From the NCBI GenBank assembly GCA_002224055.1, contig AZLU01000050.1:124001-188000 (forward strand): 64,000 bases of DNA, given 5' to 3'. The notes beneath the pieces were generated by a model that saw only the letters and a list, made by a program, of their open reading frames with translations, was not told where the DNA came from and made no database searches. Position 1 is the stretch's first letter, and the number at the start of each line of letters is the position of its first letter. The position numbers and the translations under genes were made by a program. The DNA is from Pezizomycotina sp. ARF18. Lineage: Eukaryota; Ascomycota. This document shows positions 19,917 through 30,229 of the stretch, piece by piece.

Positions 19917-20788
19917 AAATATGTACCTATTCAAAAGTGTTCTAAGTTTAATACTCAATCCTATATATCGGTACGTAACTTATCTAACAGTTCTTCACAT
20001 AAAAATTCTTATGTAAAAAAATATGAAGATGCTTATAATATGAGAAAAGATATATATACTGAAAACCAAGGTAAATCAGGAATTTATATGTTAACTAATA
20101 AATTCACAAATAATATATTGGACAATCCACTCCATATCTTAGATATGGAGTGGAATTAAAAATTACTTTAATTTTAGCTATATAAAAAGTAGAGAAAATC
20201 TTTTAATAAGTAGAGCTTTAATTAAATACGGTTATTTAAATTTTTCTGTCACAATTGTAGAATATTGTGATAAATCTGATTTAGTTAAAAGAAAACAATA
20301 TTATTTAGATAAATTAAATCCAAAATATAATTTACTAAAAATTGCAGGTAGCTCTTTAAATCATAAACTTTCAAAAGAAACTAAACTAAAAATTAGTAAA
20401 GCTTTAAAAGGAGTTTATGTAAAGGAAAAATCTGCTTTATTTGGTCGTATTCATACAGAAGAAACTAAAAAATTAATGAGCTTAAAAAAAGCAAAAGAAA
20501 ATAACCCTTTATTTGGAAAAGTTCACACCTGAAAAAAGTAAAGAGTTAATGAAAAAAGCAGCCTTAGGTAGAAAACATTCAGATGAAACATTGTAAAAAA
20601 TGAGTAGTGCACGAGGTAATCCCGTGAATATTTATGAAAAATGTTCTTCAGAAGGATTTAAATTAATAGGTAGCTTTGTTTCACCTAAAAGAGCAGCAAA
20701 ATTTTTAGATATAAGTGGAAGTACTGTAATAAAATATATGAATTCAGGTGAAATCTTTAAAGACAGATATAAATTTTCATCAAAATAA
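19917..20788 (+). pseudogene. GIY-YIG endonuclease of cox2-i1, broken by a palindrome
   Basis: In frame with cox2 exon 1. 'KYEDAYNMRKDIYTENQGKS' and 'GIYML' form the first strand; at 20126 a 29-base hairpin replaces the region that should hold the YIG strand and catalytic Arg, and the frame stops at 20159. Sequence then resumes with 'IKYGYLNFSVTIVEYCDKSD', 'NPKYNLLKIAGSSL', NUMOD3 repeats and 'SPKRAAKFLDISGST', with two more breaks. Confidence 0.75.
20126..20154 (+). repeat. Palindrome inserted in the cox2-i1 GIY-YIG gene
   Basis: TCCACTCCATATCT, one T, then AGATATGGAGTGGA: a near-perfect 14-bp stem. It interrupts the conserved GIY-YIG fold. Confidence 0.9.
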
Positions 20789-21010
20789 ACTTAAAAAAAC
20801 TATGAATAAAATTTCACTGTATGCTGGAAACTCCTAAAGCCTTGGATACTAAAAAAATTTTAATCAGGTGACAATTCTAAAGGCTGTAACAATGGACAAC
20901 CAGCAGGAAACCAAAGTAACATTAAATGTTATAAGTAGGATCCTCAGAGACTATACGTGAAAATCAAAATATTTGGTAAGACATAGTCCAGCCCCGCTTT
21001 GCGGGAGTAG
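20789..21010 (+). other. Group I core of cox2-i1
   Basis: ATGCTGGAAACTCC (20821), CAACCAGCAGGAAACC (20898), TCCTCAGAGACTATACG (20941) and AAGACATAGTCC (20978) are the P, Q, R and S elements in order. The intron ends at G21010, where cox2 exon 2 resumes in frame. Confidence 0.85.
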
Positions 21011-21073
21011 ACATTAATAGAGTTAATATGAACAATAAGCCCAGCAATAATATTAATATTAATAGCATTTCCT
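21011..21073 (+). CDS. cox2: cytochrome c oxidase subunit 2, exon 2
   Basis: 63 bases encoding 'TLIELIWTISPAIILILIAF' and P, the second transmembrane helix of COX2, continuous with 'NHG' of exon 1 and '[10 protein letters not shown]' of exon 3. Confidence 0.92.
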
Positions 21074-22427
21074 GCTAAATGATTTAGGAAATCATTAAAG
21101 AGGGTAAAACTATTAAACTTCGGAAATATCCTAAAGCTTTTGATACCATACCATAGTTGAAAAACTATGAGTGGATGAATTAATAACTCATGTAAGGTAA
21201 AAAGTCAGAAGATGAAGGAAACTAAAATGGGTTATTGCGAATCTAAATCAGTATGTTTTTTAATTTCTAAAAATACTGCTGTAAAAGATCAACGAGTAAA
21301 TAATAGTGGATACTTTATTACAAAGCATTTAAGATGTACTCTAATAGGTTTTGAAAGAAACTATCAAGTTAAAATCCTTTCTAAACAAATAAATAAAATA
21401 AGATTATATTCTTCCAAAACGGCCTTACAATCACTAATTAAACTGACAATTGATCCTCGATTTTTTACAGGATTTGCGGATGGCGAATCTTATTTTTCAA
21501 TTAAAATATCTAGAAATATCAAGCATAAAATAGGTTGATGTGTACAAGCTAATTTTTTATTGGTTTTACATAAAAAAGATTTCAGAATTTTATATATGAT
21601 TAAATCATATTTAAAAGTAGGTAATATTTATACAAGAAAAGATGACACTTGTGTTTATCTTGTACAATCTATTAAAGATTTAGCTATAATAATAGGTCAC
21701 TTTGATAAATATCCATTAATTACTCAAAAACAAGCAGATTACCTTCTATTTAAAATGGCTGTTGATTTAATCAAAAATAAACAACATTTAACTATGGAAG
21801 GGTTACGAAAAATTGTAGCTATTAAAGCATATAAAGGTCTCCCATTAAATATAAAAGCTGCCTTTACAGATATTACTCCAGTTAATAGACCTAGTGTTTT
21901 AGATTATAAGATTAAATATCCTCATTGATTAGCAGGTTTCGCAACAGCTGAAGGTTGTTTCCTCATTAACATTATATCTAAACCTAAAATGAAAACTGGG
22001 TATTCAGTAGAATTAGCTTTTGTACTTGTTCAACACTCTAGAGATGATAAATTAATGAAGAGTTTAACAGAGTATTTAGGATGTGGGCTAGTTTACAAAA
22101 GTCGTGATGTGGTAGAATTAAAAATTACCAAATTTGAGCATTTAGTGGAAAAAATAATTCCGTTTTTTAATAAATATAAAATCGAGGGAGAAAAAGTCAA
22201 AGATTTTGAAGATTTCAAAAAAGTTGCCGAATTAATGAAAAATAAGGTTCACCTGACTTCTGAAGGTTTAGAAAAGATTCGTCTAATCAAAGCTGGAATG
22301 AACAGGGGAAGAAAATAAGTCAGGAATCAAGTTATATCTTTTTTTTTTCTATATAGGTAAAAATATGGTTTATTCTATAAAACTAGTAGTATTTTATTTA
22401 TTTGTATGATAAATTTAACCGACTATG
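21074..22427 (+). other. Group I intron cox2-i2
   Basis: Starts after 'AFP' and ends before 'SFKLL'. CTTCGGAAATATCC (21118) and CATAGTTGAAAAACTATGAG (21149) are 5' core elements, shared with the intron at 63582 (CATAGTTGAAAAATTATGAG). The rest is mostly the LAGLIDADG ORF; the 3' end resembles 91-125. Confidence 0.7.
21212..22318 (+). CDS. LAGLIDADG endonuclease of cox2-i2, intact
   Basis: 368 codons, unbroken with TGA as Trp. First motif 'FFTGFADGESYFSIKIS', second 'WLAGFATAEGCFLINI', linker 'HLTMEGLRKIVAIKA' and tail 'LEKIRLIKAGMNRGRK'. The double-motif monomer is expected to cut the intron-less cox2 site and may help splicing. ATG 21212 is in frame, but fusion to exon 2 is not required. 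Confidence 0.88.
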
Positions 22428-22630
22428 TCATTTAAATTATTATATTTAATGGATGAAGTAACAGATCCTGCAATGACAATTCTCGCAGAGGGTCATCAAT
22501 GATACTGAACATACCAATATGTGGATTTTATCAATGATGATAATGAAAATATAGAGTTTGATTCTTATATGATAGGAGAAGACGATCTAGAAGATGGTGC
22601 CCTTAGAATGTTGGAGGTTGATAATAGAGT
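22428..22630 (+). CDS. cox2: cytochrome c oxidase subunit 2, exon 3
   Basis: '[18 protein letters not shown]', 'GHQWYWTYQY' (the aromatic region near CuA) and '[13 protein letters not shown]'. Ends at GT 22630 after 'DNR', and is continued by 'VRPIHVILPEYTH' in exon 4. Confidence 0.93.
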
Positions 22631-23134
22631 GAAAAAGCCTTAAGCAAGCTTTAATTACTCTAAAGTAGCCAAACTCCGGGGAATCCTTAAAAGCTCATAA
22701 TACTAACCTTTAACTAACCCATTTAGGTGAAAACTTAAAAAGGTAAAGAGGGGCCTGGCTAATCATCAGGATATAGTAATAAGTTTTGAGATTTGATGAA
22801 AGTCAGAATAGGTTATCGCGGATCTAAATGTTAACTTCCCACTTGCAAAGCAAGTGGGAAGTGAACTAAAAGAGCAACGAGTAGATGGTTACTCGCCACT
22901 TATTAGGTTAAACCTCGAATACCATCGAGTAGGGATGGATAGATATGTGGTGTAAGGTGTATTCTAATAGCCAATTTATTTTTTTTAATTCTTTTATACC
23001 TGGTTCATATGAATTAGTAAGGTTGAAAAATAAATTATCGGAAACGAGGCGTTATATCTTTAGCTTATACCTAAATATTAAATATATTTTAATCTATATA
23101 TTTTTGAATCTATATGTTTTTTGCAAGGTAAAAG
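22631..23134 (+). other. Group I intron cox2-i3 with internal hairpin
   Basis: CCAAACTCCGGGGAATCC (22667), TATCGCGGATCTAAATG (22814), a 29-base palindrome (22834-22862), AAAGAGCAACGAGTAGATGG (22868) and TAAGGTGTATTC (22953) are blocks shared with cox2-i4, cox2-i5 and cox1-i6. ORF-less. Subclass not assigned. Confidence 0.75.
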
Positions 23135-23198
23135 GAGACCAATTCATGTAATATTGCCAGAATATACTCATATTAGATTTATCTTGACCGCTGCGGAC
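23135..23198 (+). CDS. cox2: cytochrome c oxidase subunit 2, exon 4
   Basis: 64 bases encoding 'RPIHVILPEYTHIRFILTAA' and D, between two related introns. Matches the family segment before 'VIHSFAVP'. Confidence 0.88.
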
Positions 23199-23700
23199 TA
23201 AAAAAAACCTTAAGCAAGTTTTGTATAATGTCCGATAAATACCAAACTCCGGGTAAAGCTTAAAGCTTAAGCTACCAAGTATTATAAATAATTTATAATA
23301 TGGCAAGTCTAATTAACTTTGATGGTAATAAGGTTTAAGATTGATTGAAAAATCGAATAGCTGTTCGCGGATCTAAATGTTCACTTCCCACTTGCAAAGC
23401 AAGTGGGAAGTGAACTAAAAGAGCAACGAGTAGATGGTATTTCATCTATAATAAAAAGGATTGTAATATTCATATCTTAGGTAAATTATAGGTGTAAGGT
23501 GTATTCTAATAGTCTCTGAAAGGAAATGTTATATACTTAGCTTAATTCTAAATCAATTTATTAACTTTTAAATTAAATTGTTAAATCTTTATGGTAAGTT
23601 CATTTTAGTTCTGTGAAATATATTAATTTTATATTAATAATAAATAAAACAGAATTATATTTAGTAAAATTAAAGTAATAAGATAATAAAAAGTATAAAT
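23199..23700 (+). other. Group I intron cox2-i4, 5' core
   Basis: Same block order as cox2-i3: CCTTAAGCAAG (23208), CCAAACTCCGGG (23242), TTCGCGGATCTAAATG (23364), the palindrome at 23381-23413, GAGCAACGAGTAGATGG (23421) and TAAGGTGTATTC (23495). The intron continues through a LAGLIDADG gene and a cassette to 26443. Confidence 0.75.
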
Positions 23701-24498
23701 ATGGTGACTTCTCACTCTTGTGTTACTATCTTAATTATAAAAGTTGAGTACTATAGATTAAACAATAGCTTTAAAAAATTTAAATCATCAAACCGTATAC
23801 AATTTTCTACTACTGCCTTTAATGTATTTCCTAAATTAAAAAAGGTTGATAATTTTAATGTAACTTCAAGTAGTTTGGTAGTTTGAGGTAACAATTTAGG
23901 TTTAACTTTAGGAAGCAGATTAACTAGAATTCAAGCAGGTATGACTAAAATTCCATTACATATACAAAGTATTATGATAGGTGTAATTTTATCAGATGGG
24001 TGGTTACAATTACCTTCTGATAGCATAAATGCAAGGTTAGGTTTTAAACAATCTACAAAGAATTCTTTATATTTTTTATTTGTATTTTTTAAGTTAGGCC
24101 ATTATTGTTCTAGTCTCCCTCATAAAACTTTTGATACTAGAAAAGGTAAGACTCATTTAGGTTTAGCTTTTAATACACGACAATTACCTTGTATTACTAA
24201 CCTTTATAATTTATTTTATCAAAATTCTAAAAAGGTAATACCAAATAATATTTATCATCTTCTTACTCCCATTGCATTAAGTCATTGAGTAATGGGGGAT
24301 GGCTCTGCTACTAGAAGAGGGTTGGTACTTTGTACTGACAGTTTTACTTTAAAAGAAACAATATTATTATTAAATGTATTAGTAATTAAATACGAGCTTG
24401 ATTGTAGCCTTTGAAATAATAATTCAAATTGGCGTATTTATATAAAACATAAATCAATGCCTAAGTTAAAAAACCTCAAATTAGAGTTTAATTTATAA
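23701..24498 (+). pseudogene. LAGLIDADG endonuclease (second family) of cox2-i4, cut near its end
   Basis: 'QSIMIGVILSDGWLQLPS' and 'SHWVMGDGSATRRGLVL' are the two motifs; 'YKHKSMP'-type tail ('RIYIKHKSMPKLKNLK') is cut at about 24480, where the tRNA-like and GIY-YIG cassette begins. The missing end ('MHYSMLYKL') is at 26362-26393. Frame open from ATG 23701. Confidence 0.8.
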
Positions 24499-24568
24499 TT
24501 TTATAAGTAATGGAAATATATGATATGGAAAGAATTTTAATAATAATATTTTTTTTTATTTTAAGACC

Positions 24569-24638
24569 TTGATATTAGCTTAACGGTAAAGTACTTCATT
24601 TCAGATGATGTGATATTTGTTCAATTCAAATATATATT
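24569..24638 (+). tRNA. tRNA-like gene, anticodon TCA (copy 3)
   Basis: Anticodon stem CTTCA/TGATG with loop TTTCAGA; T stem ATTTG/CAAAT with loop TTCAATT; D arm as in copies 1 and 2. Stems differ from the other copies by paired changes. The acceptor pairs at only four positions, the weakest of the three. Confidence 0.55.
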
Positions 24639-24642
24639 TTTT

Positions 24643-24726
24643 GGTATTTGCTTGTATTAATTTATAAGTAAAGCACATCATTTTTCAAATGATGTGAAAT
24701 CCAACAGCTAAGCTGTTGGATATATC
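24643..24726 (+). ncRNA. Second, enlarged tRNA-like fold next to copy 3
   Basis: Same layout as 17854-17934: GGTAT...ATATC ends, D-like arm, hairpin CACATCATTT/AAATGATGTG where an anticodon arm would be, and a T-like arm enlarged to ATCCAACAGCT/AGCTGTTGGAT. Stem sequences differ from copy 2 but pairing is kept. Confidence 0.5.
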
Positions 24727-24965
24727 TTTTTAAAAAAAAAAATGGTGATCTCTTTAAAATGTTAGTGTAATTGAAAACGTAATGGTGATATCGCAATATT
24801 AATTCGATGGAGTAACGTAAACGTAATGGTGATCTCGTAATAATAATTATTATTAATTCGATGGAGTAACGTTAGATTAAATTAACTAAAATAGTCTTAG
24901 TATACTTCTATTAAATTAGCTTTTAAATTAGAGGTATACTTAAGCACTTTATAATATAAAATAAT

Positions 24966-25793
24966 ATGAATCACAAAAATATATCTACACCAAATATATT
25001 TAAAATATATCTGTGGCGCAGCCAAAGACATTTTTCTACTTTCTTGAGTGAAAAGAATATAAAACCAGCAGCGGAATATTCCAATGCTGATACTCAAAAA
25101 CTTGATATCTTAAAAAATAATAAAGGAAAATCAGGTATTTACTTATGAAAAAATGTACAAAATGGAAAATTGTATGTTGGTAGTTCACAGTATCTTGCTC
25201 GTCGTTTAAACCAATATTATAGTATTAATTTTCTTACTAAAAATTGTAGTATGAGTATTAATAAAGCTTTATTAAAATATGGTTATTCTTCTTTTAGTTT
25301 ATATATTTTAGAATATTGCGATGAAAAAGATCTTTTAAAACGAGAACAATATTACATCGATTTATTGAAACCAGAATATAATATTTTAAAATTAGCAGGC
25401 TCATCTTTAGGGTTTAAACATAGTGAAGAAACTCGAACTAACATGTCTAGTTCTAAAATTGGGCTCTACGCAGGAGAAAAGCACCCAATGTTTGGAAAGT
25501 CACACTCTGAAGAAGCTCGAGCTAAGATGTCTCAAGCTAAAATAGGGCTCTACGTCGGAGAATTAAATCCGATGTTTGGAAAGCTACATAGTGAAGAAAC
25601 TCGTACGAAAATATCAGCAACAAAAGGAACAAAAATTTTAGTTAATGATCTTTTAACTAAAAATTTGTCTGAATTTCATTCTATTCGGAAAGCTGCTGAG
25701 AGCTTAAATGCTACTTATAGTACAATTCGTTCTTGTGCTTTACAAAATAAATTCTATAAAGATAGATATGAAATTACAATTAAAAAAAATTAA
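24966..25793 (+). CDS. GIY-YIG homing endonuclease, cassette copy 3, intact
   Basis: 275 codons open with TGA as Trp. 'MNHKNISTPNIF' start shared with copy 1; 'NADTQKLDILKNN', 'SGIYLW', 'LYVGSSQYLARRL', 'LEYCDEKDLLKREQYYID', 'KPEYNILKLAGSSLG', three NUMOD3-like repeats ('HSEETRTNMSSSKIG' type) and a NUMOD1-like end ('SIRKAAESLNATYSTIRS'). This is the best-preserved cassette gene. Confidence 0.88.
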
Positions 25794-26443
25794 GTATTTG
25801 CTTTAAAGATAATTTCATAATTATTTGTTCAGTTATTAATTAAATATAATTATGGAATAACGGGCTTTCGTAGTCCCCTCCGGGGGCTTTAATTTTGGTT
25901 TTTATTTTAATAATTTTTATTGCAGAGGGAATTGGGTTAATATTATATAACAAGTAGTAATTTATTTTAAATAATATTATGAGGAGGGTGGTGGGCTATA
26001 TAATAAAAAAATAAATACCACTATTGACCTAGCGATTTAATAAAATAACCATTGTGATGCTTGTCTATGGAACATCTTAAAAGTTGTATTATTTAATATT
26101 AATGGATACTCCGTAAAAAAATTAAATGTTGATCATTAATCATTTTTATAAGTATCCTTTGATTACTCAAAAATATGCAGATTTTAAGCTATTTAAGCAA
26201 GTGATTTAATCTTAAAAAAGAACATCAATAGTGGACTAAGAAAATAATTAATATTAAGGCTTCAATTAATTTAAATGTTATAAAATAGATTATTAACTTA
26301 ATTTTCGTACACGGCAGCAGTAAGTAGACTATTGTAATTGGTTATATGCATTATAATTGATCATATGCATTATTCGATGTTATATAAGCTAAAAGTTTAA
26401 ATTTATTTTAATTATTTGACATGATTGAATAGTAGAATACATG
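25794..26443 (+). other. cox2-i4 remainder with HEG relics
   Basis: 25920-26000 holds GAGGAGGGTGGTGGGCTATA, nearly repeated at 59960. 26100-26290 is a decayed LAGLIDADG segment ('YKYPLITQKYADFKLFKQV'). 26362-26393 encodes 'MHYSMLYKL', the missing tail of the LAGLIDADG gene cut at 24480. The intron ends at G26443. Confidence 0.65.
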
Positions 26444-26490
26444 GTGATACATTCATTTGCTGTTCCTGCTTTAGCTATAAAATGTGATGC
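26444..26490 (+). CDS. cox2: cytochrome c oxidase subunit 2, exon 5
   Basis: 47 bases encoding 'VIHSFAVPALAIKCDA', which carries the first CuA-ligand His of COX2. Framed by introns on both sides. Confidence 0.88.
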
Positions 26491-27952
26491 ATAAAAAAAA
26501 TAAATGTAATCGTTTATTAATTGTGCTAAGGAGCCAAACTCCGGGAAATCCCTAAAGCTCTAGTAACCAAGGATATAAGAAAACTTGCGTCTGGCCTCAT
26601 TAATGATTGAGGGTATGGTAATATCACTAGAGATGATGGAAACTAAAATGGGCTATCGCGGATCTAAATGTTCACTTCCCACTTGCAAAGCAAGTGGGAA
26701 GTGAACTAAAAGAGCAACGAGTAGATGGTTCTTCAGTATTGTCTTCAATACTGTAAGGTGTACTCTGGTCACCGGGAAACCGGCTCTAGGGAGAAAAATA
26801 AATTCTTTATAAGTTACCCTAGATTAAAGCTACTACAATATTTGATTTTTATTTAATAACGTTTACTAATAGTTAATTCTTATAAATATTGATTTTATTT
26901 AATAGTTTGCGAATATTAATTAAGTTGTAATTCGGATATAAACATAAATTTTTCAAGATAAAAGATTTAATTAAATTTAAATCTTATATAACTTCAACTT
27001 ATAATAAATTATCTCGTCCTACTGATCTAGCAAATGAGCATATAGAAAAAGGTAATGCTACTACAAGTGAAGTTATAAATAATCTTTTACTTAACCAAAA
27101 AATTTCTATAACTCAAAAAGAACTAGATAAACTTTTACATCTTCCAAGTGTAAAATTTGATTTACCTATTACTAATGAAGTATATCCCGCATTATTAGCA
27201 TTAATAGGTAAACCTCAGTCTAGACGTAGCCATGCTGGTGTGTATATTTTTTCTCATAAGTCTACTGGGAAAAAATATGTAGGATCAAGTAATAATTTAA
27301 GTAGAAGATTAAAACAATATTTTGAAAAAAAATACCTTATTTAGTAATAAAGACACTGGATTATTACTTCCTTTAATGAATAAAGAAGGGTTTGATAAGT
27401 TTACTTTAGAAATTATTATTATACCCTCTTCTTATTCTAAGTATTCACATTGTTTTTTGGAGCAATACTTTTTATTAGATAAAAGATTTAATTTAAATAC
27501 ACAGAAAATAGTTAATTTTAGAATCAACCAAGGATTCCAAATTTTCTTGTATGATATACCTTGTAAAATTTTATATCATGCAAGTAACTCTTTAAATGCT
27601 TTTTGTGAAGATTTAGGTATACATCATTCTTCTTATAAAAAATGTATATCAACTGGTAGCCCTTATTTAAATTCTTTTATCATTTCAAACACTTTAATAA
27701 CAGAAGCTGTACCAGCCAAATTAACTGAATTTGAGGTACGTGAGTTAATTGATAAATGCAGAAAAGAAAGTTTAAATGAACTACATAAGTCTTACGGTAA
27801 AGCTGTTGAGGTATTTAATAAAAAGTCTAATAAAAAAGAAATTTATGATTCTGTATCTAAAGTTGCTAACAAATTTGGTATTGGTAGACCTACTGTTAGA
27901 AGACATTGTAAGTAAGGTTATTAAATTTTTAATTATGAAATCAATATTGTAG
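26491..27952 (+). other. Group I intron cox2-i5
   Basis: CCAAACTCCGGGAAATCC (26533), TATCGCGGATCTAAATG (26654), palindrome 26672-26704, GAGCAACGAGTAGATGG (26713) and TAAGGTGTACTCTGGTCACC (26751), sharing most blocks with cox1-i6 at 57190-57460. It carries a GIY-YIG ORF. Confidence 0.8.
26931..27915 (+). CDS. GIY-YIG endonuclease of cox2-i5, one homopolymer break
   Basis: 'HAGVYIFSHKSTGKKYVGSS' and 'NNLSRRLKQYF' are the catalytic N-terminus, reached after about 100 upstream residues; the frame breaks in an A8 run near 27330 and resumes 'KFTLEIIIIPSSYS', 'CFLEQYFLLDKRFNLN', and a NUMOD-like end 'SKVANKFGIGRPTVRRH'. It is a different subgroup from the cassette GIY-YIG genes and lacks NUMOD3 repeats. 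Confidence 0.75.
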
Positions 27953-28114
27953 AACGACCCTGGACGTTTAAACCAAGTATCAGTGCTAATTAATAGAGAA
28001 GGTACTTTTTACGGACAATGTTCAGAAATTTGCGGACTTCTTCACAGCTCTATGCCTATAGTTATTCAATCTGTATCGATTGAAAAGTTCCTACTTTTTT
28101 TACAAGAACAATAA
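27953..28114 (+). CDS. cox2: cytochrome c oxidase subunit 2, last exon
   Basis: '[17 protein letters not shown]', '[19 protein letters not shown]' (Cys, Cys, His and Met ligands of CuA) and '[10 protein letters not shown]' TAA. A second copy with one silent difference is at 30595-30756. This copy follows exon 5 directly and is the likely functional one. Confidence 0.92.
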   Translation, partial: NDPGRLNQVSVLINREGTFYGQCSEICGLLHSSMPIVIQSVSIEKFLLFLQEQ

Positions 28115-28368
28115 AAAATATATTAAAAATGTGGATTTATATGAATCTGAATGTATAACTTAATACAGTATATGCCTGAAGATCTATAGAGTTTTTTTAA
28201 TTGTTATAGATATAGACGGCTTAACTAGATAGTCACATAAAATTTTTCAAGTCAAAAAGATATTGATAATTTAAACATTATCGATAATAATTTGTCATTT
28301 TTATAAAAAAAATCTTTTAACTGCTAAGGATTAATATATAGTTATCTATTTTTTATAAAATAGATAAA
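28115..28368 (+). other. Spacer between cox2 and tRNA-Arg
   Basis: AT-rich, no gene seen. The first 15 bases after the stop match those after the second copy of the exon at 30757. Confidence 0.5.
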
Positions 28369-28440
28369 TTACGTTTAGCTTAATTGGTAAAGCATTCCAC
28401 TACGGATGGAAAGACTGTCTGTTCAAGTCAGATTACGTAA
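28369..28440 (+). tRNA. trnR(acg): tRNA-Arg (ACG)
   Basis: Acceptor TTACGTT with TACGTAA (6 of 7 pairs), D arm AGCTTAATTGGTAAAGC, anticodon stem TTCCA/TGGAA with loop CTACGGA (anticodon ACG, U33), T stem GTCTG/CAGAT with loop TTCAAGT. ACG reads CGN arginine codons. It stands just before the cob leader; a decayed copy is at 2093. Confidence 0.85.
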
Positions 28441-28860
28441 TAAATAAAGCATCTATGTACTACTTTGTTTTTATATAGTTAGTGAGTAGTACATTTGTGC
28501 ATAGTATTATTATGTTTAGTTCTTTCGTTCCCGAAGGGAAAGGGGGTAATTAAAGATCATAACACTGTAAAAGATAAATATTCGCTCCATTAGTGATTTA
28601 TCTTTTACTTTTAATTTTTAAAATCTTAAGTTAAACGATTAACTCTCTTGCCCCTTGCTTACTTCGTAACCAAGGGCAAAGGGAAGCAAGGGAGGGTTTA
28701 ACTAAATAAATAGTAATTAGATTTTACTAGATTAATCAATACCTACGGGTCTTTGATTTTATAATAAAAAAAATAATAAAAAATAGTATAAAAAATAGTT
28801 CTAAATAAAACAATAAATCTAACTAATAAACAAAAACAAAAAAAAAACACACAAACAAAA
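28441..28860 (+). promoter_or_regulatory. cob 5' leader
   Basis: Non-coding, followed by the cob ATG at 28861. Duplicated at 2166-2640 without cob. A local inverted repeat around 28651-28690 (TTGCCCC...GGGCAA) is absent from the other copy. Confidence 0.5.
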
Positions 28861-29280
28861 ATGAAAATATTTCTAAACCATTCTATGTTAAAATTAGCAA
28901 ATTCATATCTAATCGATTCAGCTCAACCTTCTAATTATGCTTGAAATTTTGGGTCTTTGTTGGTAGTTTGCATTGGAATTCTTTATAATTTAAATTATGC
29001 TTGAAATTTTGGGTCTTTATTAGCAGTTTGTCTTGGAATTCAAATTGTAACTGGAGTAACTTTATTACTTCGTTACTTCCATTCAAATATTGCTTTAGCT
29101 TTCTTCTTTTTGGGCGAAATTAATATTGATAGAGGGTTATATTATAGAAGTTATCAAAAACCAAGAGGTTTAACTTGAATTATAGGTACTTTTATACTAA
29201 TCCTGATTATTGTGTCTTTCTTAGGTTATATTTTATTTTTGGTTTTCTTGTTGTTCGATTACGCTGTAATACCATCCGGT
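28861..29280 (+). pseudogene. cob: cob 5' fragment with in-frame duplication and deletion
   Basis: Cytochrome b N-terminus 'MLKLANSYLIDSAQPSN' followed by 'YAWNFGSLL' twice, a 60-base in-frame tandem duplication (28933 and 28993). 'GVTLL' then jumps to '[13 protein letters not shown]', omitting about 26 residues that hold the 'SVEHIMRDV' region, and the exon continues '[16 protein letters not shown]' and 'SFLGYIL'. The rest of cob is not in the window. It is a damaged or chimeric 5' end unless repaired by unusual processing. Confidence 0.75.
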
Positions 29281-30190
29281 CCTGGTTTATCTTTTAACTT
29301 TAATTCATTAATTCCTTTTTTTGTTACAGGCTTTATCGATGGTGAGGGGTGTTTTTCTATTAGTGTTCGACGCAGACTTGATTCAAAACTAGGTTGAATG
29401 GTAGAAGCTATCTTTTCTATTGGTCTTCATGAAAAAGACAGAGCAATTTTGGAAAAGATGAAATTATATTTTGGAGTTGGTTCTATTTATAAACATGGTA
29501 AAGATAGTCTTCAGTATCGTGTTACTTCTTTACAAGATTTAATTAATTTTATTATACCACATTTTGATAAATTCCCTTTAATGACTCAGAAGAGAGCTGA
29601 CTTTGAACTTTTTAAAAAAGTTGTTGAAATGATAAGTCGTAAGGAACATTTAACTATTGAGGGATTACATAAAATTATTGCAATTAAAGCCTCTATAAAT
29701 TTAGGTTTATCGGAGGAATTCAAAAAGGTATTTCCTAATATTATTCCTGTTTCAAGATCTATAGTTGAAGTGCCTAAAATCTTTGATCCGAATTGAGTAG
29801 CTGGATTCGTCTCAGGTGAAGGTTGTTTTTTAATTTCTATTTACAAATCGAAAACAAAATTAGGAGAGGCTGTTAAATTAATATTTGAAATCACTCAACA
29901 TTCTCGTGATGCAGAGCTGATGAAAAGTTTAATTATTACCTTAGGGTGTGGTCGTTATGTTATTCGTAATAATAAAGATCACGGGGATTTTATAGTAACA
30001 AAATTTTCTGATATTACTAATATAATCATTCCCTTTTTTGCAAACAATCCAATTATTGGAATTAAAGCTTTAGATTTTGGTAATTGATGTAAAGTCGCAG
30101 AATTAATGAAAAAAGAGGCTCATTTAACTCCTGAGGGTTTGGAAGAAATTAAAAAATCAAAATGGGTATGAATAAAAGAAGACAATTTTA
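29281..30190 (+). CDS. LAGLIDADG endonuclease in frame with the cob fragment
   Basis: The frame from ATG 28861 continues unbroken here. Motifs 'FVTGFIDGEGCFSISV' (29323) and 'WVAGFVSGEGCFLISI' (29795), linker 'EHLTIEGLHKIIAIKASINL'. The usual C-terminus 'IKMGMNKRRQF' is one base out of frame after an A6 run near 30150. A group II domain V follows, so it may be a LAGLIDADG ORF within a group II intron. Confidence 0.82.
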
Positions 30191-30229
30191 ACCTTTACTA
30201 TATTAGTGCGCCTCGGATATTCGAGTGAG

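Noticed and set aside
22834-26704. CRISPR-like array from the repeated ACTTCCCACTTGC palindromes
   Set aside because: The copies are hundreds to thousands of bases apart, each within an intron core, with no spacers; mitochondria have no known CRISPR.
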